Below are positions 24,696 through 64,000 of a stretch of DNA of 64,000 nucleotides, piece by piece; position 1 is the first letter of the stretch; every line of letters starts with the position of its first letter. The notes below the pieces were generated by a model. The model did not search any database. It had not been told where the DNA came from and was given only the letters and a program-made list of their open reading frames with translations. Source of the stretch: Scortum barcoo (Eukaryota; Chordata; Actinopteri; Centrarchiformes; Terapontidae); NCBI GenBank assembly GCA_023238725.1, contig CM041547.1:22678744-22742743 (forward strand), read 5' to 3'. Position numbers and translations under genes: made by a program.

Positions 24696-27168
24696 ATGGC
24701 GGAGTCCGGAGCCCATCTGACCTCCGCCACTGTGAACGAGCAGCCGTCGATCTTTGAGGTCCTAGCACAGGAGTCTCTGATGGAGGCAATCAGACCAGCA
24801 CTGAGGCACGCTGTCAAGGTGAGCTCATTCACCAGGAACTATGAACTGAAGCTCTTTTTACGTTTACTTTTTATGTGTTTTTTTTTCATTCTGTAAAGCA
24901 AGCTGAACTGCATTTGTATGAAATTGTACCATGATATGATAAAAATAACATTTTTTCCCAGTTCAGATTATTTTTATTTTTCTAAAATAAAAATGACTTG
25001 AGACTAATGATATTTTGATTGAGCTTGCAGCTGAATTGTCCTCTAACAAACCCAGTGCTGGTGACTGTCCCAGGTTCTGGCCGAGTCCAACCCGTCCCGT
25101 TTTGGCTTCCTGTGGCAACGTTTCGATGAGCTCTATCTGCTGCTGGACCTCCTCTTGCAGAATCACTTCTTGTCTCACTGCAGCGCCTCCTTCTCTGAGA
25201 ACTTCTACGGCCTGAAGAGAGTTTCAGGAGGACGAGGGCTTCCTGTTCGCCTGGGGCTGCACAGGAGGTCACACTGGCGCTCTCTTCTTCTTCTGTGCCT
25301 GGTGCCGTACCTGCGGGCCAAGCTGGAGGCGACGCTGGCACGGCAGAGGGACGAGGAGGACTTCTCCATCCGGCTGGCACAGACCAGGAGCCAGAGGCTG
25401 TACCGGGCGGCCGTAGCAGCGTATCCATATGTCAGTTCAGCCTGGCAGGCCTGGGTCTTCTGCCAGCAGCTGTTCTTCATCTTTGGAGTCTCCAGGACCC
25501 ATAATCCCCTCCTGTGGCTGGCAAGGGTCAGACTGGCACGACTTAACGCTCAAGATATCAGAGACATGGAGCTAAAGACCAGCAAAACTGGCAACCCAGC
25601 TGAGGGGAGGTAAATCAGTGTTGTTAGTGTAGAAAAACAGTTTTTTCAGTCACTGGTAAGATCTGTAACAATTCCTGTCTGTGTTGTATTTTTTTTACCT
25701 TGCTTTGAGCCTCACCCTGGGGCAGAATTCATTTGGCCCCAGTCAAGTCCCCCAATCAGATATTTGAGTTTTTAGATGATCATGGTTGGTGCTGGGTGCA
25801 TGGTTGGGTCATAGTTTGGTTAAGCTCCAAACATGAAAGCAAAGTCTGTCTGAGAATTTGCCCTTTGCCTGGAAGGAAGAAAAGTGGTTTGAAAACTAAC
25901 TGTGTGGAAAGTGGTGAGTAATAATTAGAACTGAACATAAATACACAGATTTACTAATTGGGCTTCAGTACGCAAACGTCCTGGGCAGAGAAAGGGATTG
26001 TTGACCTATAACCAATGTGTCCCTGACCAAGTGGTAGAGCTCTTTATTTAAATGTTTCTTCAAAATTTTCTCTTCAGTATGAACAAAATTCTGGAATGGT
26101 ACAGACCTGTCATATGACGTCCACAAGAGAAAAATCACTCATTTTTATTGAGAATCCCAAATTCTTGATATCATACAGAAGGTCGATTAAAATAAAAATG
26201 AACATCTTTTTTTTCAGATTTTATTAATTTGTTAGCATATTTTGCAACTTCTACAGTTCAGCAGCTCTACTCCATGACATCAGCAACATCATATCATCTT
26301 AACCTCCTCCCCTCTAAATCATGGACCACTCTGCTTTTTACAGATGTTTTTTTAGCATCTAACTACGTCAGACTGGCTTCATGTCTGTCACAGTCCAGCT
26401 CTGCTCTGACAGCTGTAACCTTATTTTCTATTACTTTCTAATTTCTATTATTTCTAATACACAGACACTGCTGAACTGTTTTTGTCTGCTAATTTCTAAT
26501 AGCAGGGCCTGGTGCTTGGCTTGTGAAATTCTCTCTTATTCTTTGGTAACATTTTGTGAATGAAATCAGTCATTTACTGCCTAGTTTGGTTTGGGTGAAT
26601 CCGACTTGAAACTTGTAACAGGAAACATTGCAGAAGAAAGTTTGAAAGTTTACAGTTGAGACGATGTTCTTTTATGAGGCCCAATGTCTTAAATCTGTCA
26701 CCCACAATGCATTGTTCTCCTGTTTGCAGCCTGCTGCAGAGAGTGTGGTGGTTGACGTCACAAGCTGTGAGGGGCGTGGCCTTGTCCCTCTCCACCTCCC
26801 TCTCCTTGGGTGTCTTTTTCCTGCAGTTCCTGGAGTGGTGGTACTCGTCAGACAACCAGAGCACTGTGAAGACGCTCACCTCCCTGCCTGCTCCTCCGCC
26901 CCCCCTTCACCTGCAGCAGGAGCACAGCTGCCAGGATCCTCCATCCATCTCAGCCAATCACAGTGAAGAAACTCAACCTGGCTCCCGCAGCATGACTTGT
27001 CCGCTGTGCCGGGGGCTTCGCACAAACGCCACGGTGCTGTCCACCTCAGGCTTCGTCTTCTGTTACCGCTGCATCTATACGTATGTGAAGGCCAACCGCC
27101 GCTGCCCGGTCACCGGCTATCCCACCGAACTACAACACCTCATCAAGATCTACTCGCCGGAGAGCTAG
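24696..27168 (+). CDS. pex12: Peroxisome biogenesis factor 12 (PEX12)
   Basis: PEX12 is a multi-pass peroxisomal membrane protein. With PEX2 and PEX10 it forms the RING ubiquitin-ligase complex that ubiquitinates and recycles the import receptor PEX5. Coding exons are 24696-24818, 25074-25609 and 26730-27168, with GT/AG borders and matching phases. They give 365 residues, against about 359 in human. The start is the ATG in CAGCCATGGCG just after the acceptor; the protein opens MAESGAHLTSATVNEQPSIF. The N-terminal half carries family sequence (FGFLWQRFDELYLLLDLLLQ, SASFSENFYGLKR). The C-terminus has a reduced RING, CPLC...CYRC...CPV (residues 310-347), lacking some zinc ligands as PEX12 does. 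No break was seen. It is convergent with hdac5. Confidence 0.97.
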
Positions 27169-28384
27169 ACCACGTCAGCTGACAACAAGTTCAGTCCCTG
27201 CATGTGTGGAGTTTCCTGACTACAAGCCTTTTTCACTAAACAGTGGCCTTGTTTTTAAGTCAGAGTCAGCTCCCCAGTCTCCCTCAGCAGCTGAGTGCTG
27301 AATGTTCAGGCGCATCAGGACTCTGTGCTGAAATACTGTATATTTGTTAGAATAAGCACATTGTGTTTTGCTTTTGTATATTATAGTCCTTCCAATGTGA
27401 TTTGATAAATTGTTCAGTGATACGAGCTGATGGCTGTCATGCTGGAATCCTCTTTCAGCTCACATCACATTAATTTTTATAAATCTAATAATAAATGGCT
27501 TCCTCAGTATTTTTTTACTCCTGTAACTGTCATGCAAATGTTTATGTTCTGCATCCCAAAATATACTGCATGTACGGTGCTTTTACTGGCAGCAAACAGG
27601 CCAAAATGTCGGGTTGTTCAGTTGGCGAGTTTTTTTTCCTCTGTATGTGACAAACTGTAATCTGACACACCAGCTCATGCTAATATGTTTAGACTGAGGA
27701 TATGTAACTTTGAACACTTGAGTCCAAAATATATAAGTTAAGGTTTCAACTAATGATAATTTTCAGATTTGACTAATTAGTTATTTCTCACTCTTGGTCC
27801 TTAAAATGGACACTCATAGACATATACAAAGCAGTGTGAAAGTAAAAGATTTTTAATTAGTAGTATTGTGAGAGGAAGAGAAACCTATTAAACCTATGAA
27901 GCTGGAAAAAGTGAAAAATGTTTCAACCACAGATTATATACATGAATTAACTAATTGCTCCCATCCTAAAATAAATGTATTTAGGAATGACTATTTCTCC
28001 CCAAAATGTCCAAACTGGAATAAATAAATAATAAATAAATAAAAATATATGATAGAAAATGTAAACTGGATAAATAAACCATGAAAAGTCCTACTAATTA
28101 ATATAATGTAAAAGCTTGGAGGGGGTGCTTTATGTGGACATAATCCTCACATAGTCCTCACTACATTGCTACTTTTACGTGCATATATAGTTGACCATTT
28201 TAATTTCCAACCTTGTAAACTTTTCACAGATATCTCAGTCTCAAAAAAACCTGATGAAACATGATGTGTCTCATGACTTATGCACAGTACTTCTTGTCAT
28301 TAATGAGCAATGACTGGTTGCACGTGATTTGATGTCTTTTGCTGCAAGTTCAATAAAAAGGTCGATACCATTCCCATGTCTGAG
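27169..28384 (+). other. pex12: pex12 3' UTR with candidate poly(A) signals
   Basis: Non-coding sequence after the stop. AATAAA occurs at 27490-27495 and again at 28352-28357. Either could end the transcript; use cannot be judged from sequence. Confidence 0.5.
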
Positions 28385-28490
28385 CAGAAAGCCACAGCTA
28401 GCGGCCGGTTAGCTTAGCATAAAGACTGGGAACAGGGGGAAACAGCTAGCTTAGCATGGTCATGTAAATCTTTGAAAGTGCAACAGGAAG
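28385..28490 (+). repeat. Dispersed repeat fragment (TTAGCATAAAGACTGG type)
   Basis: The sequence around TTAGCTTAGCATAAAGACTGG and GGGGGAAACAGCTAGC is a motif common in teleost genomes. A partial copy in the opposite orientation is at about 34490-34560, so the two flank the 3' part of hdac5. Family not assigned. Confidence 0.55.
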
Positions 28491-31400
28491 TCAGTGAATT
28501 GCTTTATTGAGTTTCCAGACAAGTTTAACAACAGGCCCACTTAAAAAAAAAACAAAGAAACAGATAATCAGGATCAACAATGTCACAACATTACATTGAG
28601 AGTAATAAAAAAGGGCTTCATTAAAATGTCCACAAACCCCTGAAATTAAACCGAGTGTGAAGAATCACAAGAGTCACCTTCCTTTTTAAATCTCCTGCAA
28701 CACAATTCATCAACAGGAAATCAGGACAACAAGAAAAAACGGGCTGAAACTTTGAAAAAGGGACAAGTATCAATATCATCATCATCATCATCATCATCAA
28801 TAATAGTCACAGTAATAGATTGCTCGAATAGCGTGTATTGCACATGTGTACACATATATGCACTTTATATACATGTGAGTCAGCAAGAACGAGACACATG
28901 TTGTATTGTCGCAACAAGAAAGAATCTGGATAAAACGACAGCACAGACAGAAAATAGTCAGGAATGTGCTTGTGATCAGTTCCAACAATACGGCGTTTTC
29001 CAAGTTTTCAGTCACGAGCCAGACGAGAGAAAGGTAACAGAGAGAACGTCCCCCCTCAAAAACAGAAGGAGGTAAAAGAGAGAGAGAGAGGGGTGTGATA
29101 GTCGCACTGATGCTGACCCTCGTCTGTCCCACCCAAAAGTCCAAAAATACCCCACCTCCACACACACCGCATCATAGCAGAACACTACATTTACACCACA
29201 GTATCAAACATATAAAGAAATATACAGTATTAAGTCGTAGCAAAATAGTCTGTGTGTGTGAAAGTGTGCGTTTCACCTTAGTGTGTGCGTGGGTGGTAGC
29301 AACAGTAAAGCTGTGCGGCCTCTGGACTGGGGAGGTTTGGTCACCCTGATGACACAAACTGTCAGACACTGTCAGCGGTATTAATGTTGTGTTGTTTAAA
29401 ATGGACAGGGTACAGACTCAAGTGGCACAGGTGGTTCTCAGGGTGACCCTTCTTTTCATTAGGACCCAGACAGCCGCGGTGGCGCCTCTGACCTCCGGTT
29501 TGTCTCAGTGCAAACCAACCACAGCGGAACGTGATCAGTGCTCCACTGAAACAGTCTCTTAAAGCTTCAGTCTACAATCTGTGCTTACGTGCGCCCTCCG
29601 GCAGCCGTGCAACGCCAAGCAGCAACCACCCTGACATAAAGGATCATTCTGTTTGTTACAATTTGGGTCTTATTTTTTATAATTTTGGCCGTCACTTCTG
29701 TCGATTAAGATAAACAGCGATGAAGTAACAAATGCAATGCAATGCAATTTTTCCACCTCAGCCAAGTGAAAAAAAAAAAAACTTGTTTGTTTGACTTTTT
29801 TTTTTTCACATTTTTAATGTCTAAAATTGAAAATGAGAAAATAAGGCCCAAGTTGTAATAAACTACAACTGACCCTAAGAGAAGCAGTTTGTACGATTTA
29901 GGGGGACCTATTGGCAGAAATGATTTCATTAATGTGTAATCACCTAAAAATATGAAGCCAAGAATGAGCCCTTCATATATGTGCAGGGACAGAGTCCTCT
30001 TCCACTGAGCTGCTATGTTATCCTGCCACATTTCTACAGTAGCCCAGAAAGGCCACACCAAACACTAGAAAGCGCCTTAAGTGTTTTTACATTGAATTGG
30101 CAGCCAGCATAAGTTCTCCTGCACACTGGGAAAGGAAGTGATGAGAGGAGGGTTATTCAGTTAGCTGCAACCTGCAACCTCACCACCAGATGCCACTGAA
30201 TCCCATACAATGCTCCTTTCATAGTTAAAAAATCAATCTTAAAGTTGCAGTTCCTCTAATAACCACTGGATGATACCCCAGTGAGAACATACCGAATTCG
30301 TCAAAAGACAATTGGTGATAATGTTTTTTTTTTGTTTGTTTTGTTTTTTTAATTGATAAAATATTAAGGCATTTTAAAGTGGGGGTATAAATTGCTTCAC
30401 TGACAGGCTGCGGTAGTTGCCGCTTGCTCATCCCACCACAGCTCATAGCTTTGTTCCTTTGTGCCCGCATGAACGCTGGCTAATTTTCACCTGTTCAAAA
30501 TATCATTAGTTACTGATCCAACTCCACCACCCTAAACCCCCTCCAATACGAAGCGCCGCTGTTACTGACTACTGGCATAATGGACAAAATGGCCTTAGTG
30601 TTTACATTAGTACAAAAAGACTACACTGAACTGCCTGGAAACACAGCTCAATAAATCAATCAATACTCTGCCCATTCCACTCGACAGATAATACACAAAT
30701 AGCACTCAATGTGTAAAAGCTAAGAGGAGCTGTGGCGCTGTCTGCTGTGATACCATGGCTCTAGCTGGACATTGTAGTTCTCTTTCTCTCTCTCTCTGTT
30801 CCAGTCACTGCTGTCCTGTCAGTGTTATATTGCTTTGAACAGATGAGACCCAGAGGTAGCAGCGTCAGCTACAACACTCGCTACACCACAGAGGGTCCTG
30901 GGAAATGGACTTGGGTGAGGTTGAAGACTGTGTCCGGCAAAGTCAGCTTACTGATGTCGCGCGATAGTGTTTCTGACTTGAGTTTCTACAGGTGTGGATA
31001 ATAGAGTGGTCCAGTTCTGAATCTGTGTGTCCACTGGGCATCTTCAAAGATCAGAGCGAAGCAGCAAATGGTCGCATACATCTCCGGCCTCTAATGTGTT
31101 CTGTTATCCTGGAGAACCCATCGCATCTCTGTAGAAGTTCACCTGTGCTTTAAAGTAGCCAAACACAAATGCTTAATGCTTTAAGACAGGAGCTAAAGGT
31201 AAGCTAACATTAACCCCAGACAGATTTTTTTGCACTGCACACTGGATTTTTCAATGATATGCACACGCAAAGATGGTTTTGCCGCTTAAAAACATGTTAG
31301 ATTCGTCTGCCTGGAGTCAGTTAAGCTGAATCCTATGGCCCATCAACTGTGACCATCAAAACCATCAAAAACTACTTTGTTTGCTGACCTGTGGTATCAG

Positions 31401-32080
31401 CTGCCCCCCTCTTTTTTCACAGAGAGTATAATGTCGTCACTGTTGACGTCAGTTGAGTTGATAATAGCTGACTCATGATTGACTATAAACTAGTGTTGTA
31501 CCATTCCCTGACATCTCTTAAATCTCCATGGATGCTGCTCCCTCAAGGCCAGACCTTGTGCTCCCATCATGAAATCATGAACACACTGCGACTTGCTGCA
31601 TCATCTCTGGGTTTGTATTTTCAACACTGTCGCTCAGTGACTAACATGTCAGAGTTACAGTAGCTGGTGATTCAGAGCCAGATATGTAGAGCGACAGTCA
31701 GGGTTAATGAAATGTGGAGGTGCTAGCTAACTCCCTGTTGGACAAAAAAAAAAAAACACATCATCACTGGACCAACCTATTTACCCCGTCATGACCTTTG
31801 ACTTTAATATCCCCTTTTTTGCAGTTGTTGCTGTTTGCCTGTGGAGGGTAGCGCTGCCTGGTCCTGCCAGAGGAACTGGAGCTTGCTCTTCACCTCCAAC
31901 AACAACAAGAACCACTATGACAACAATATCCAGCCATCCTCAACATCTGTAAACAAACAAAAACAAGAAGGTCTGATGACCTCAAATCAGACTGTACTTC
32001 CTGTCAAACAGCCAAACCTTTTAAACATCAAATCTCCAAATAGAATATATTCATAAATCCAATCGGATTGGATAAAACAC

Positions 32081-32128
<48 letters not shown>

Positions 32129-33447
32129 GATATATATTTTGTATTTTTTTATACAAAAAGAGAAAGTTTTGTGTTTTTATACATATATGTATGTACAGAT
32201 ATAGAAAAGTGACCACACTGAGTCTGCTGTGACGTAACTGTACAACGTGGGCAGCAGGACAGGAGACAGTATTTACACCAAAAGGAAATACTACGATTTA
32301 AAAAAAAAAAAAAAAAAGAGCATGAAGGAAAGACAGAAAGAAAAAAATAGGAACGTGGTGGTCGTGGTGTTTCAAAAACGTGCCACAATCCCACAATCTC
32401 TCACCAGAACCAATGAACTCACTGAATATTATTATTAATATTAATCATATTAACGTCTCATTAATATTCAATGGAGAATTTCTAGTGTGTGATGATGGCT
32501 TTAGAGGCTTTTTCTTCCCCCAAAAAATAAGTGTGTTGGGAATACCTGGCATGAATATTGTAAGATTTGACAGAAAATACAATTCTTAGCAGTTTTGATA
32601 CATTTCTGAATACATATTTCTATCAATTCTCATAAGTCCCTCTCTCGCCATCTCTCTCAGGGTTGCTTAATAGTGAGATGTGAACAAATTAAGGCATCCA
32701 GATGAAGAAACAAAGACTCAAAAATGAACTGATTGACTGAAACAACAACAGTATGTGTGTGTCAGTGTGTCTCTTCAGTCCTGATTGGCTGGTTGGTTTG
32801 CTGAGGTGCTGCGGCGGTGGTGTAGTTTCTGATTGGACGGTTTGTTTTTTTAAAAAAAGGCACCTAGTTCCTCCTCCTCTGCTTGTTTTAAAACTGGTCG
32901 TTCCTCCTCTGCCAGCCGACCCCACGTTGGGTCAGCCTGTCTTTCTAAGAAACAGACAAGAAGACAAGTCGTCCACTTGTCTGACATTTAGTCAAAGTTC
33001 ATATTCAGCTTTTTACAGTCATTGTCCCACTGTGGAAACAGAGGAGCGGTGACAAAACAGACAGACAGAGGGACTTGGGGTGAAAGGGAACAATTCAGTG
33101 GTGCTGTGCACAGGTGAGAAAGTATACAGGTAACAAGATGTGTCTCCTCGCTGACCCTCTCCTCCTCTGGTTTCCATGGAGATGCTAACAAGTCGTCTGC
33201 TCCTCCTTGGGCTGATGGCCTGACAGACAAGAGACGTGTCCATGTTTTTCACAGGCCCCGCCTTCTCCTGCCTCCATTATGTTCTCCTCAACCAATCAAA
33301 GTCCTCCACAACGGCACAATTCCACTCTGTGTGTGTGTGTGTGTATCCACACACGCTCTGCGGAGGAAGAGGAAAAGGAAGAGGAAGAGGAGGTGCCAGA
33401 AGGAGGTGAATGTGGAGTTTTTTGTGTGGTTCTTGTTTAATCTCCTC
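28491..33447 (-). other. hdac5: Probable hdac5 3' UTR
   Basis: About 5 kb without splice-supported coding exons follows the hdac5 stop. The first strong - strand AATAAA near its far end is at 28503-28508 (TTTATT on +), which would place the 3' end at about 28.49 kb. Contents include an (ATC)n run at 28775-28799, (TA)n at 32088-32118 and an A-run at about 32300. The extent is inferred; a nearer end cannot be excluded. Confidence 0.5.
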
Positions 33448-61830
<28,383 letters not shown>

Positions 61831-63000
61831 GGCGCACAATCCTGACACTGTGGGATGCAACAGCATGCCAAGACAAGAGGCAGCGCTCTATTTTGTCACA
61901 AATAAAAAACAGCAGTCAGTTTCTCTTTCGACATGCTGGCATGGCTTGGTTAAGGTTTCGAGTTGCTCAGGACGGGTGAAGACAAACACTGAGATACACT
62001 TTCAAAAAATCACGAGTTACTCGTTCTGGGATAAAATCAATAATTGGTTTAAAACTGAAAACCTCCAAGTGTTTTCTGTGCTTCTATTGTGAAAGGATCT
62101 TTAAATTGATTGAAAAATGTAAAAAAAAAAAAAAAAAAAAGAGATAAACTCTTCTGTGCTTTTATTGTGTAATCCAGCAGAGATATCCTGTTTGGGCTGC
62201 AGTCTCGGGTTGATTTTCACAGGTAGCCTCTGCTTGTCAGTTTTCCTGTCTGTGCTGTTCAGTTTGTGCTGTGATGCCCAGCCAGTGACACATGGGACAA
62301 AATCTTTCTTTCCAGCGTAGCCTCAGCCGCAGGTTCCTCCCCTATGTTCAGCTCGAGGGATGAATCAAAATCAAAAAGGTGAGATGTGCAGCTTTAAGAG
62401 TCAAATTTAGGAAATACCTCAAATATGACATGACTTTCTGGTCAGTTAGTCTTGTGTGCATCACCTGCAGTTCTGATCCATGCACAACACTCTGCTGGCT
62501 CCCAGAGCAGTGACAGTGGCTAGTATGTTGCAAACGGAAGAAAAAAAAAAGTTTGTTTCCTCTGGTGCCCTGGAAGCCTCACTGATTCTTTGCCAGCCGA
62601 ACTGACCGAGCAATACCAGGACCAAGAGGGAATCAATGAAAACTCGCTCCCCTGGTAAAACTGTGCATTCCCGTGAGCTGAGAAGTGATGGAAAGGATCG
62701 GCTGGAGAGCGGTGCTGCTGCAGCCTCCTCACCACTTCGCGCCGGCTAACAGCACAGCAAAAATACAGAGACGCGGAGAAGCCGAAATCCCCTGCTCGGG
62801 TGCATCAAAGGATCCTCATGCTGTTCTCCTCCTGGCTGACGAGTGAGAGAGGAGGAGGAGGAGGAGGAGAGAGAGGAGGCGAGGACGCAAATAGCTTTGG
62901 GAGAGCGCTCCCCGAGGTTCCATGCTTCCAAAATTAGAAAGAAGCGCTGAGAGAATGACAGAGAGAGGGAAATGGAAGGAAGGAGGGAGAGGGACGGCCG
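61831..63000 (-). promoter_or_regulatory. hdac5: hdac5 5' UTR and possible promoter region
   Basis: The coding exon probably begins at 61847, after the acceptor GCATCCCACAG, so an untranslated exon should lie upstream. A candidate is the G+C- and CpG-richer block at about 62690-62960, which holds a possible donor, GCGAAGTG|GTGAGG, near 62735. It also has a GAGG-repeat purine run. The transcription start cannot be fixed from the sequence. Confidence 0.35.
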
Positions 63001-64000
63001 TAAAATATATGTAAAAAAAAATAATAAAAAGGAGGAAATGTGGAGAGAGAGGAAGGCTGGGCTTGAGAAGATGAGTGGCCAGTTAAAATCCTCCCAGAAA
63101 CATAGAACAGCTAGAGATCGCACGTTGTCCTCTTATCCCTCGCTTGAAAACGACCAGGAACCAAGCTGCTGGTCAGACAAAGAACGCTCACTGTCTGAGA
63201 AGCGTTGGCGTGTATGTGTGTGGACGCCGGAGTGCGTCTGTGGCGCTCTTTGAGCTGCTGAATGAACGCTGAGAGAGGGAGAGAGCAGTAGGAGACAGAG
63301 GGAGGAGGGTGACCAGGAGGGAGAGGGAGGCTGAAAGTAGATCACTGGGTGGAAAGCAAGTTAGACGGATGAGGAGAAAGTCAACAGCAGCTTATTTCAT
63401 CGAAGGAAGCATCACAACATGTAAAAGGAGAGAGGACATTCTTTCAGTGTGCATCCCTCCATTTCATTCTTTTTTTTTTTTTTTTTTGCTGTGTCTGCAC
63501 TGTTAGACTTGCTGATTCTTTTTTTAAAAATTGAAGAACAGGCGGGGGAGAGGAGACAGGAGGGGAAAAAATGAGAGGAAGAGGGGAGAAGAAAGGGGAA
63601 GAGAAGCATTTACTAACACAGGAGATGGGGGGTTGATGGAGGGACTACAGCTGAAAATAGCCTGCCAGGGAGGAGGAGGAGCTAGAGATAAAAATAGACG
63701 GAGAGAGAGCAGTAAGCCTACAGCTCTGGGGTGGGGTGGAGGGGGTTGAGGGGGGAGCGGGAGGCGTTCAGCGCTGTCATGTTTCTGCATTGCACTGCCC
63801 ACAGATCACCTGTCAGTCAAACAGTGTAGGCGGGACTGTGACCTCTTCTTCCTCTGAATTTGTGTTGATGCAGTTAAGAGTTTCTATAGGTTTAGGTTTT
63901 CTATGAGCGCTAATGCTGCTGCCATGTCCTTGTCTGTGTGTCCCCAGAGGATAAATCCTGACTTTGGTGGTCATCATCAGTTCTTCTAGCACCACCATCA
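63001..64000. other. Purine-rich upstream region
   Basis: No gene supported. Contains A- and T-runs and a long polypurine tract (about 63539-63611). Possibly part of the hdac5 upstream control region. Confidence 0.4.

Overview
This looks like a vertebrate nuclear genome, most likely a ray-finned (teleost) fish. The genes have many GT/AG introns. Dinucleotide microsatellites are dense. The mobile DNA is of typical fish kinds: a Tc1-type transposon, an L2/Maui-like LINE, a tRNA-derived SINE and a second LINE endonuclease fragment. The reading frames of pex12 and hdac5 are clearly of vertebrate type. Species and chromosome cannot be read from the sequence.

Left part (about 1-17.7 kb): a locally duplicated region around an apolipoprotein-L-like (APOL-like) gene on the + strand. 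Two near-identical promoter/first-exon modules (about 1.75 and 3.79 kb) each carry an ISRE-like site and a TATA box. Repeated modules nearby carry further IRF-type GAAANNGAAA motifs. The coding part is in three exons (8001-8736, 10096-10265, 10974-11864). It joins an APOL-like region to a C-terminal region around a V-A-H-G-G motif and a final membrane segment. As read, it has two frameshifts and one in-frame stop, so it is called a probable pseudogene. The segment 1-830 reappears at 13.6-17.7 kb, where an L2-like LINE interrupts it. This implies a tandem paralogue to the left of the window.

Middle (17.7-23.5 kb): intergenic DNA with a LINE endonuclease fragment and unclassified GC-rich, probably repeat-derived sequence. 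No gene was seen.

23.5-28.5 kb: pex12 on the + strand, with a TATA-less promoter, a non-coding first exon and three coding exons giving 365 residues. It encodes a RING-type peroxin of the peroxisomal matrix-import ubiquitin ligase.

28.5-63 kb: hdac5 on the - strand, convergent with pex12. I placed 28 coding exons from a start at 61830 to a stop at 33448, with an 8-kb first intron and probably a 5-kb 3' UTR. All class IIa hallmarks are visible: the glutamine-rich N-terminus, 14-3-3 serines, the NLS, the catalytic zinc ligands, His in place of the catalytic Tyr, and the C-terminal NES. Two coding exons carry short tandem expansions of 5 and about 8 nt that break the frame as read. Without them the protein would be 1117 residues. 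These breaks are either assembly errors or real, and they also bear on how far the APOL-like frameshifts can be trusted. Many hdac5 introns have microsatellites next to their splice acceptors.
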